From Parafannyhessea umbonata (GTDB taxonomy: Bacteria; Actinomycetota; Coriobacteriia; Coriobacteriales; Atopobiaceae), in NCBI RefSeq assembly GCF_900111255.1, contig NZ_FOGP01000008.1, positions 21,798 through 85,797 on the forward strand: a stretch of DNA of 64,000 nucleotides, in the 5' to 3' direction. A program made the translations under genes and the position numbers. How positions within the stretch are numbered: the stretch's first letter is position 1; every line of letters begins with the position of its first letter. Shown here in pieces: positions 51,601 through 63,600 of the stretch. The notes under the pieces are model-generated. The model was not told the origin of the DNA, did not search any database, and saw only the letters and a list, made by a program, of their open reading frames with translations.

Positions 51601-54600
51601 CCTATGCAGCCGGCTATACCGGCGCCAAGACCGAAGGCCGCGTCGAGGCCGATGGCAGCCTTGTCCTACTACTGTTCTACACCGCCAACACGAGCACGCC
51701 CTATGTGGTCGAGCGTTGGGCCCTTGACGGCGACGGCAACCTCACTCGCCTCGATGACCAGCAGGGCAGCGGCACAACCGACTCGACTGCCACGCCTGCC
51801 GTCAGCACGCCTGCTGGCTATGAGCTGGTGGGGGAGGGCGTTGGCGTTACCGGCACCTACCTGGGTACCTCGAAGACCGTCTCCTCCGTGCTCTCTGGAA
51901 CGATCTGCGGCGACGGTAGCCTTGTGCTCACCCACGTCTTCAGGGCTGTCAAGGCGACCTACACCGTCAACTACTGGAAGGTTACGGGTCAGTGGCATGA
52001 CAGTGATCCCACCAGCCACTATGTCAAGGCCGCAGAGTCCGACACATTCGAGGACTATGTGGGCAAGACGGTAAACGCCACCCCCATTGCGGTTGTGGGC
52101 TACACGTTCAGGGCGCCGGGGACCAACGAGTACTATCCGTCCGTCACCTCGGGTGTCGTCAGCGTCAACGCACTCGGCAACGGCACCCTCGTTCTCGACC
52201 TCTACTATGAGGCCGACAGCGGAAACGTTCTCAACCTCGTGGTTACCTCGCCCGCGGCGTGGGTCTCCGGCCACTCGCACTACGCACGCAGCTCCTACCG
52301 CACCGAGAGTCGCATCTCCCTGCCCGGCGTGGCCGATGTCACTTATCCCGGCTATACCTTCCAGGGTTGGAGCGTGAACTCCGATCTCAGCACTGTCGAC
52401 TACGCCCCTGGTGCGACCTTCGTCACGCCTGCGGCCAAGGACTCGACGCTCTATGCAGTCTGGAGGGCGAACGAGAACACCCCCTACACCATCATCCAGT
52501 TCAAGCAAAACGGAGACGGAACGGTCGAGAAGATCTCTTCCACCACGGCCTACGGACGCACCGACAGCACGGCTGCGCCGTCGGTGAGCGCCCCGGCTGG
52601 CTACCAGCTTGACGCCACCGGTACGATCACATTCCAGGGCGACGACTACGCCGGCCTCACCTCCGGCACCATCGCCGGCGACGGCAGCCTTAAACTCGTC
52701 TTCATCTTCAGGCCCGCCACCGTTGGCTACACCGTCGAGGTCTACACGGTCGATGGCAACGGCAACGCCACTATCGTCGACGCCGCTCACGCGTTCACCG
52801 GGTACGCGGGCGGTATCGTCAAGGCGGACGCAGACGCCTCGGAAGTGGCCCCTCAGGGCTCCTACTGCCACGTGCTTGCGGTCGCTCCTGATGGGTATAG
52901 CTATCCGGGTGACAAGGTCAGCTTCACGGTCAACGGCAGGACCTTCCGCAGCACCGCCTCTGGCGCCATTGCAGGCGACGGCAGCTCGAAGTTCTACATC
53001 TACTTCAAACCCAACACCTACACCCTCACCTATAGCACCGGTGCGGGCAGTTGGGTTGGCTCGGCCGACTCGGCCCCGGCGACCCAGTTCGGCAAGACTA
53101 TCTCCGCTCTACCCGTCAACACGACCAATGTCACTCGTTCGGGCTACGAGCTCGTCGGCTGGACCACACGGCAGACCGTCACCGTCAGCGGCGAGTCCGT
53201 CACCGTCAACACGGCTATGGGCCAGAAGGCGCTCGACCTCTTCGACCTGATCAAGGATGGCGGCACGTACTTCTCCGCCGGTAGCTCCTACACGATGCCC
53301 AAGGCTGACACGACGCTTTACGCGGTGTGGAAGCCGCTTATGACCACGTACTCGATCTACCAGTACGGCGTTCGCGAGGACGGGCAGGTCACGCTGCTCC
53401 AGCAGCTCGAGAGTCGCCAAGCCTACACCGACACGGTCGTCTATGCGACCGCGGACGACAAGACCTATCCCGGCTACGGCTACAATGCCACCTATCACGA
53501 CGACGAAGTCGACGCCAGTCGTGCGCACGACACGATCGACCATGTGACGGTTGGCGCGGACGGCCTCTCGCGCATCTCGCTCTTCTTCAACGCCAAGCCT
53601 GACACGACCTATACCATCTACTTCAAGCGCTATACCGGATCCGGCACGATCGAGGACTTCGCTATCTTCGATGACGGTTCCGGCAGCTACGTCGCGAGTG
53701 TCACGCGCACCGGGTACGCGAACACGCACGTCATCGTCGACGATACGGCGCTTGCCTACGGCGCATCGAGCCACGTCGACGGCTCCAACGACTACCGCTT
53801 CAACGAGGTTATCGTCGATGCGGTGCTCACCCGCGGCTACGAGTACGTGCAGTCCTTCTCGGTCACCATCGGCGGCGTTACGTACTCCACCACCTCTGAC
53901 GGCATCGTCGCCGCAGGAGGCACGCTCGAGCTTGTTCTCTACTATCGTGCCACGGGCAATGCGCTCACATACGACCTTAACGCGAGCGACCCCATCGCGT
54001 CCTGGACGGTAACCGATCAGACGCCCACCACGGCTCCCAACTCGGGTTACACCATGAACGCGCCAGTCGCGGCGGACGTCACGCGTCCTGGCTATGAGCT
54101 ATCTGGCTGGAAGTACACCGACGACGACGGCGTCGAGAGGGTCATCCTCCCGGGTGGCGAGTTCGTCACCAACCGCACGCCGATGACCCTCGTTGCCCAG
54201 TGGAGCCCGACCACGTCGACCTACATCATCAACTACTACAAGCTCAAGAACGGTGTCGTCGTGCTCGACCACAGCGATGCGACCCAGAGTGCCACGACCG
54301 AGGCCGACTACACCATCGTTCCCCCGACGCTCTCAGGTTATGTCGTCAAGCCCGATGGCACGGTCTTCTCGTTCGGTGGCTCCAGCCTCACGAGCGTCTA
54401 TACACAGCGCATCCACGGACACCTGGCTGGCGACACCGCCAATACCACCGTGTTCGACCTGTACTACGAGCCGCGCAACGACATCGACTTCCGGGTCATC
54501 CGCTGGGCGATCTCTGGAGACGGCTCGGTGACGCAGCTGGGCGAGACCGAGACCATCCACCAGGGCATCGCCGATCGCACCGGCTACGTCGACGCTGACT

Positions 54601-57600
54601 CTGACGAGGCCGCCAACAACAGGTGGAACCGAAAGACGGCTCCCGAGGGCTATCGCTTCCTCGAGCATGGTGTCTGGTACACGCTCAACAACGAGGCGGA
54701 GGACAAAGTCCGCACCATCGCCGAGGGCATCATCGAGGCCGACGGCTCCACGGTGTTCAACCTCTTCTTCATCGCTACCGAGCTTCCGCTGACGCTCAAC
54801 ACGACCCAGGGCGGCTGGTACCCCGCCGGCGTCGACCTCTCCAAGAGCTATCTTGCGGGCAAGGTCGTCACGCTCCCCGGCGGCTCCAACGTTCGTCGCT
54901 CCGGCTACACCCTCGCCGGCTGGACCACGCGTGCCACTGTGACCGTCAATGGCGGCGACGTCACCGTCACCGATCCCTCTGTCAAGGGCCAGCTCGCCAA
55001 GGACCTCCTGCAGGTGCTCGAGGGCCTCGACGACGGCAGCTTCTACGCGGCTGGCGGCTCGTTCACCATGCCCTCGACCGCGACGACCCTCTACGCCATC
55101 TGGAGCCCGCGCAACGACATCAGCTACACCATCGAGTACTGGAAGCACACCGGCGCCGACACGCTCGTACTCGCCGACGTCATCACCGTTACCAACGGCG
55201 AGACTGACATCAACGCGAGCGTGACCGACGAGCAGGTCAAGACTTACGAGCACTACCAGCGTACCTCTAGCGTCACGGTCGCGGCAACGTCTGCCTCCAC
55301 TACGGCCGGAACCTACAACGAGGTCACGAACGCCCCCGTCACCGTCGATGCCGACGGTCATTCCACGCTTGCGCTCAAGCTCTACTACGAGGCCCAGAAC
55401 GTTACCTACTACGTCGACTGGTTCCTGTTCACCGACAACTCAACCGCCGAGAGGAGCATCCGTCTGTACCAGCGCGAGGAGCGTAGCGCCAAGGTCGACT
55501 CCACCGTCGCGGCGACCCAGGCGGACAAGGACCTCTCCATCATCGGATACCAGTTCGATGCCGACTTCGCGTACCCCGGCCACAAGAGCACGCTCTCCAT
55601 CGACCAGCTTGCCGAGCACGATGCGCTCGAACTCTACTTCACTGCGCTCGACCAGACCCTGACGCTGGTCGTCGGCACCTCTGGCGGCGCCCGCTGGACG
55701 GGCACCGACTACGGAACCCAAACGGTCAAGGCGGGCAAGCTCGACACGCTGCCCGGTACCGCCTACGTCGAGCGCCTGGGCTACACCTTCCTTGGCTGGT
55801 CGACCGACTCCCGCGCCAACGTGTCCACCGGACAGGACAACATCGACAAGGCCCAGGCCATCCTTGCGACCGAGGGCATCACGTTCTTCTCTGCGAGCGC
55901 AGTCGGCGGCCTCGACTTCGAGATGCCGAGCAACAACCTGACGCTGTATGCCGTCTGGCAGGCCCTGACCACCGTCGAGTACACGGTCAAGCACATCCGC
56001 ATTACCGGTGACGGCACCGCAAAGGAGGTCATCTCCGAGACGCTCAGCGGCATCGCGACCGACGATACCGCCGCTGCGGTTCCCTACGTTCTCGGTTCCG
56101 AGAAGTACGACGCCCGCTTCGACGGCTACACCTACAAGGCCTCCTTCGGTGCGCACAACTCCGTCGTCTCCGGTCCCGTCTCGGCCAAGGACGCCCTCAC
56201 GCTCACGCTCTTCTACGAGGCCGATGACACTTCCCTCACGTACGTCCTCGCGGGCGATGCCAATACCGCATGGCTCGTCGGCGGATCCGACCCGCGCGTC
56301 GAAGCTACCAAGAGCGAGAAGACCGAAACCCTCCTCGCCGTCGGCCAGGCCTCGCGTGCCGGCTACACCCTTGTCGGCTGGACGACGAGGGCCGACGCCG
56401 CCACCGTGCGCTCTGGTGCGACTGCCGCACAGTACGCGACCGACATCGCCTCCGACATCCTTGCGCCCGGCCTCCAGTACCTCGTGCCCGTCGGCGGCAG
56501 CGCGCTCTACGCCGTCTGGACCCCCAACACGAAGACCGCCTACACCGTTGAGCACTGGAGGGTCGTCAAGAACAACGACGGAAGCTACTCAACCATCTTC
56601 GAGTCTGCCTACGACGTCGACCATCTCGAGAACATGACCGACGTCTCCGTCAGCGCGACGCCGCGCAACACCTCCACGGACGAGAAGTTCAAGGGCTATA
56701 CGCTCGTGGCCGACGGAGCCTATGCCTACGGTGACAGCTCGAACGGCTTCAAGAGCGTCCTTACGGGCACGGTCGGTGGCGCGACGCCGCTTAAGCTGAT
56801 GGTCTACTACGCAGCCAACCTCGACACGACCTTCTACGTCGACAGCTACATCGTCAACCCCGACGGCACCAAGGTCCTTCTCCACAAGACGACCCAGCTC
56901 GCGGGTACGACCGGCACTCCGGTTGCGACGGGCGCGTCCAGCGCGAGCGCGACCGACGTCACTTACAACGCCAACTCCGGCGTTATCACGCCCATGTTCA
57001 TACTCGGTTACAAGTTCGACACCGAGAACAGCGTTGCACCTGGCCTAACCCCTGTTTCGGGCATGCCTTCCGCGATGGTCCAGTCCGCGACCATCGCCGG
57101 TGACGGCTCGACACGCCTCGTGCTCTTCTACCAGCTCGACTACTCCGACTACACCGTCGAGTTCTACAAGATTGACGGCAACGGCAACCGCTACGCCCTC
57201 AATGCCTTCAACTCCAACGGCGGTGCGGCCACTGCGGGTGATGCCACCAACGTCGTGAGCATGAGCGGCCTCACCAGTACCACCGCGATCGTCAACCGCA
57301 ACGCCGGTGACACGAGTTCCGCTCGCCAGCTTACCTACGCGCACCTCAACTACACCAGCTCCGAGACCGATGGTGAGGGCAACCCCTTCAGCGTTCTGAC
57401 CGGCTACAGCTTCGATCTGAGCAAGTCCACGGTCTCCGGTGAGATTCTTGCGGACGGCTCGCTCGTCCTCACCCTCGTCTACGTGGCCGACCAGATCCCC
57501 CTGACGTTCGACCTCGGCAGCAAGGGGCAGCTCAACGGCGACGCTATCAGCAGGAACTACGGTGCCGAGCAGAACATCACGCTTCCCGCGGCCTCCGCCG

Positions 57601-60600
57601 TCAAGCGCAGCGGATACCGTCTTGTCGGCTGGACGTCGGAGCGGACCGTTGACTCCGCAGTCGTTGCCGAGGCCACGGGCACTGCCGCGGATGCCCTCGC
57701 CGCGACGCTTGCGGGCGCGGGCTACGTGGGCAGGTACTTCTCTGCCGGCTCTGCCTACACGATGCCGGTTACGGCGATGACCCTCTACGCCGTCTGGGTC
57801 CCTACTAACGCCACGACCTACACCGTCGACGTTTACGCCATCAGCGGCGACGGCACCATGTCTAAGGTCGGAAGCCATGCCTACGGCGACGGCACGGCTG
57901 ACGAGTCGACGGGCGACCTCTCCGGCCGTGCCGACGCCCTCAAGAGCGAGTTCGGCCTTGCCGGGTACCGTTTCTTCGAGCCCGGCGTCGACCAGAGCGT
58001 CAACGCGGCCCTGCCCAAGCAGACGAAGACCTCCGGCATCGTCGCCGCCGACGGTGGCCTTGTGCTTCCGTTCATCTACGAGGCCGTCGACGTCGACTAC
58101 GGCGTCGTCCGCTATCGCGTCGACGCGGACGGAACCCTGACGCCCGTCGACGCCAATGGTGACGATGCCGCGAGCGAGGACGATGCCAAGGTTGTCTACC
58201 AGGGCAAGACCGGCGCGCATGCCACGGTTGTCGTGCCCGGCTCGGTTCCTGCCTCCGCCTCCGCCGTCACGGGCGCCACCGACCAGTGGTACGACGTGAT
58301 CGCACACCAGTACTACACGATCGACAACCGCAACAACGTCCACATCGTCAACGGGACCCCGGCCTACGCCTACAACGCGACGTACTACTACACCACGCCC
58401 GATGGCGAGGGTGGCGAGGTGATTCATGGTGACACCTCGACCAACAACGAGATTCTCGGTGACGGTTCCACGGTGCTGAGGCTCTACTACGTGCCTGGCA
58501 GCTTCGCCCTCACCTTCGACGTCAACAACGGCACCTGGCGCATTACCGAGCTCGAGGGCTACACGCTCTCTGATGACGGCAAGCGCTTCGTTGGGCAGTT
58601 CAAGGCAACCACGGCCATCACATTCCCTGCGATCGATCCGGGAAGCACGCCCACCAACGGATCTGCCGCCTACCGCGCCGGCTACGCCCTCAAGGGCTGG
58701 ATGATCGGCAACGACATGAGCGTCATCTACAAGCCCGGCGACGCCTATTCCATGCCCGTCGGTGCCGTCACCTTCAAGGCCGTCTGGGATGCGCTCCCGC
58801 AGACCTACGACGTCCAGCACATCAAGGTGCGTGGCGACGGCACGCTCGAGACGTTCATCGCCAAGACCAACCTTGAGACGCGTGTCGGCCGCTATGCGCA
58901 GGAGAAGGAATCCACCCCTGCCGGTTACGACTTCGTTGGCGACAACCAGAGCTACACCTACGTCGACAACCACGGCGTCAGCCAGACCGTCACGACGCAC
59001 GCCAACGTCGAGGTCGTCTACGGCCAGGCGACGACACTCGTGCTGTACTACAAACCCCACACCAACACCGTCTTCCACGTCGAGCGCTACATCATCACGG
59101 GAGACGGTCAGGTCGTCGCCCTCGACGTCGACGGCAGCATCGTGCGCGACGACGATGGCGTCCCCACCAGCGCCGCAGCCTACCAGGCCGAGCGCACAGG
59201 CACCACCGACTCTATCGCCCACGCAGACGGTCGCAACGGTACTTCCTTCGAGCAGAACGCGAAAGTCTACAACGACGACATCCTCATCGAGGGCTATACC
59301 TTCGTGCTGAACGGTGCCAGCTACACCATCTCCCCGGGCAGCGGCACCACCGACGCTTCTGGCAACATCGACGGTGACGGCTCACTGATTCTCAGGCTCT
59401 ACTGGTACGCCGATCGTGTCTCCGCCCTCACTTACGACCTTGGCGACCTTGCCAGCGTCTCTACGATGACCGATAGCACGCACCGCTCCGACGAGACCTT
59501 CGAACTCAAGGGCAAGGGCGACGTCAGTCGCACCGGCTACGAGCTCGTCGGCTGGACCACGCGCCAGACCGTTGAGGTCGATGGCTCCGACGTGACGGTC
59601 AGCTCGGCCAGGGGAGAGACAGCCTTCCGGCTCATCGATGCGATCGGCGTCCTCAACACCCAGCAGGGCTACAACCAGATCTTCTTCGCGCAGGGCTCGA
59701 CCTACCAGATGCCGACCCATGACATCACGCTCTACGCGGTCTGGAAGCCCATCGAGGTCGACTACACCATCATTCGCAGCAAGCTCACGGGCAACGGCGA
59801 CGAGGTCGTGCTCACGACTGACGTCTACTCGGGCCTCTCTGATACCGAGCTTCGCTTCGATGCGACCGTGGCCGGCTATGCAGGCGGTATCACGAGTGCG
59901 ACCCTCAATGTCGTTCCCGCTGGCTACCACTACCTCGCTCAGGGCCAGACGGGTTCGGTCGGCTCACACGAGGTCACGACTTCCGCCTACGGGAACATCG
60001 ACCCCGACGGCAGCTCCTCGTTCACGCTTTGGTACCTGCCCAACACCTACAAGCTCATGCTCGAGAAGGGCGAGGGAATCTGGGTTTCGGGCACCAACCC
60101 GCATGCGGGCACCAACCACCTGACTCAGGAACTCGTCGAGCTTCCGCTCGGCGAAGCCCTCGACCGTCCCGGCTACACCTTCGTCGGCTGGTCGGTGCAC
60201 GACAGCGCGGCGTCTACCACAGGCAGCACCAATCGTACGAACGCCGGCACTCTTTCCTCTGACGCGACTGGCGACTGGACCTCTGGCGGAAAGCACTTCA
60301 CGCTCCCCGGCACTGACTTCGAGATGGCCTACGCCTCCGAGGTGGGCGGCACCATCACGCTCTACGCCGTCTGGCGCGCCAACGACATCAGCTACTACGT
60401 CGACCACTACCGCGTCGAGGGCGACGGTGACATCAAGGAGGCCTGGGCCGAGACGTTTACCGGCATCGTGGACGACGACTATACCGTCACCACTACGTAC
60501 TCCACCGCCTCCCATGACGTAAACATCCGCTCGGGCGTTAGCGGCGACACGCGCTACAACGTCGCGTTCGTCGGCTACACCTTCGGATCGTCCTTCAACG

Positions 60601-63600
60601 TTGGCATGACGAGCGTGGAGTCCGACACGACCCTCACGCTTGCCGTGAACGCGGCGGGCGAGGGCATCACGCATTTCTCGCTGTTCTACAAGCCCGACAC
60701 ACTCAACCTTACCTTTAACGCGGGCCTTGGCGTTTTCACCGCCGGCTCCACCGCCGGCACTAACGGGCTCGTTTGGCAGCGCACCACCGAGCTCTCCAAC
60801 ATCGCGCTTCCCGTCGACGTCAAGCGCGACGGCTACACCTTTATGGGCTGGAGCACCGACCCCGCTTGCGCCACCGCCAAGGGCTCGACATCGCGCAGCG
60901 AGTACCTGCGCATCAGCACCCTGACGGGCAACGACCCCGCTGCGGGCGGAGCCCAGTGGATTGCCAGTGGCGTCAGGTACACGATGCCGACGACCTCTAC
61001 CACTCTCTATGCGGTCTGGAGGGCCAACACTGACACCACGTTCTACGTCGACCTCTATCGCGTGGACGGCAACCGCGTTATCAAGGAGGAGGTGCTGACC
61101 GAGAGCTTCACGGGCATCACGGACGACCAGTACACTATCGTCACCGGTGACGTGCAGAATGACCACCAGCGCAAGATCTTCTCCAGCTCAGAGTCCGCGG
61201 CCGGCAACTTCCCGTACAATTTCATCGGTTACTCCTACGCCTCCTCGGTATCGACTACCGCCGGCACGAAGACGACCGACGTCACTCTCACCATCCTCGG
61301 CTACGAGGTCGTCGACGACGCCACTCGCTTCACGATCTTCTACAAGGCTGACACCATCGAGCTCGAGTTCGATGCGGGCCTCGGCACGTTCACTTCGGGC
61401 GCGGGCGCGAACACCAATGCGCGCGTCGAGAACCACGACGTCGAGTCCACCTTCAAGCTTCCCACCAATGTCCAGCGCGCGGGCTATACCCTCGTCGGCT
61501 GGTCCACGAGCCCCTCGGGCAAGGACAAGACGGGCATCGCGAGCCAGACCATAGCCGCCAGCCTCGCGACCGTTACGGGCGATGCCCCCGACCAGGGCGG
61601 TGCGAACTGGACGTCCGTGACTTCCGGCGTCAGTGCCGACTACGTGATGCCCACTACCACTCAGAAGCTATACGCGGTCTGGCGGGCCAACGACACGACC
61701 ACGTATTACGTCGAGCGCTACGTCGTCACCGGCGACGGCGTGCTCGTGGCGATCGACAAGGACGGCAACCTCGTCCGCGACGCGCAGGGCCTCGTGGTCC
61801 CCACGAACCTCACCGAGGGCTCCGGCGACGCCGCCCACCGCGTCGTTCATCAGGGCGTCACCGACGAGCAGGCATGGGCGGACGCCAACGCGACCGAGGG
61901 CTACCGCAACGACGACAGGCGCGCCATTGCCGGATATGCCTATGCGGCAGCCGGCTATGGCGGACACTCCACGGTGGCCCGTGGGACCATTTCCGGCGAC
62001 GGCTCGACCGTGCTCGTCCTGATTTACCAGCCCAACAGCCACATCATCACCCTCGAGGGCGGTTCTGATTCCAACCTTGGCCAGACCACTATCGTCGAGG
62101 TTCTCACCGACGAGACGATAGTCCTCCCCTCCAGCACGGTTGCCGGTGGGGGAGAGGGCACCTATGCGAGGCCCGGCTACACGCTCAAGGGGTGGACCAC
62201 CGAGCAGGCCCTCGACGGCATCACGACCAACGAGTCGACGGGTCTCGCGAGCCGAACGATGTCGCAGGTCATTGCGGGCAGCGCCTACGCTTCGCGCAGC
62301 TATGACGGCGGCAAGGTCTTCTCGCCCGTTCCCGCCAGTGACGTTACGCCCCTCTCGTACGTCGTTCCTACCAGCGCGAACATCACCCTCTACGCGGTCT
62401 GGGAGGCGAACGCCGACACGGCCTATACGGTCGAGGTCGTTGTCGTCAAGGGTGACGGAACCACTACGACTACGGTGATCAACCATGTTGGCGTTACCGA
62501 CGAGGAGGCATACGCTGACGCCGCCCTGGACGATCCCGACATTAGCAAGAGCTGGGTCAACCACGACAACACTGATAAGGCGGGTTACGCCTACTACGAC
62601 GATGACGAGCTGACCCCGTACGTCTTCCAGGACAACTCCAACGTCACCGGCTCTACCAACATTCACAATGGCGACGAGTACACCTCCGTGGCGCATGGCA
62701 ACATCAACGGCAGAATCGCCGATGCCCTCGTCCTGAGGCTCGTCTACGTTCCTAACCTGAATTTCCTCGACTTCGTGGCTGGACCGAGCACCGCCCATTG
62801 GCAGATCACCGAGCCCGATGCGCAGTACTCTACCGGCACGGTTATCCAGCTCCCGGGCACGGCTGACATCACGCGCGCCGGCTACGACCTCGTCGGCTGG
62901 TCCATCTACTCCGGCGCGAACACCTCCACTGGCTACGCCTCCCAGTCTGCCTCAACCACGATCAGTGGACAACCTGTTGACGACCCCGCCAATGGCATGA
63001 GCTTCGTCGTCCTGGGCGGGAGCTACACCATGCCCACCGCTTCCGAGGTCACCCTCTACGCGGTCTGGAGCGCGCGCAACGACACTGCCTTCGACGTCGA
63101 GTACTTCTACGTTACCGGCGACGTCGAGGTCAAGACACTGAAAGCCACCGAGACGCTCTACGGCACGACTGACGAGGTCGCCAACGTCGAGGCCTCCGTC
63201 GAGAATGTCACGAGGAACGAGTGGAGCAAGAACGACAACGTCCTCGGCTACACCTACGTCTGGCAGGCGTCTCCCCAGACTGTCGTCAAGGGCGACCTGA
63301 GCTACACTGCGATCACGAAGTCCCACGGCACTATCTCGGCCGAGTCTAAGATGATGCTGACGCTCTACTACGTCGGTCGCTTTAACAACATCGTCTTCGA
63401 CACCGGCCTCGGAGCTTTCGACGACGGTGCCAGCCATGACGGCTCCTACCGCTCCGAGACGACGATTCTGCTTCCCGTTGACATCAAACGCGACGGATAC
63501 ACCTTTATGGGATGGAGCACTAAGCCCAGCTATGAGGTTGGGACGAAGCCGACTTCGGTCTGCAGCTCCACGGGTCTCGCCTCGAGGGATGCCTCCGCGC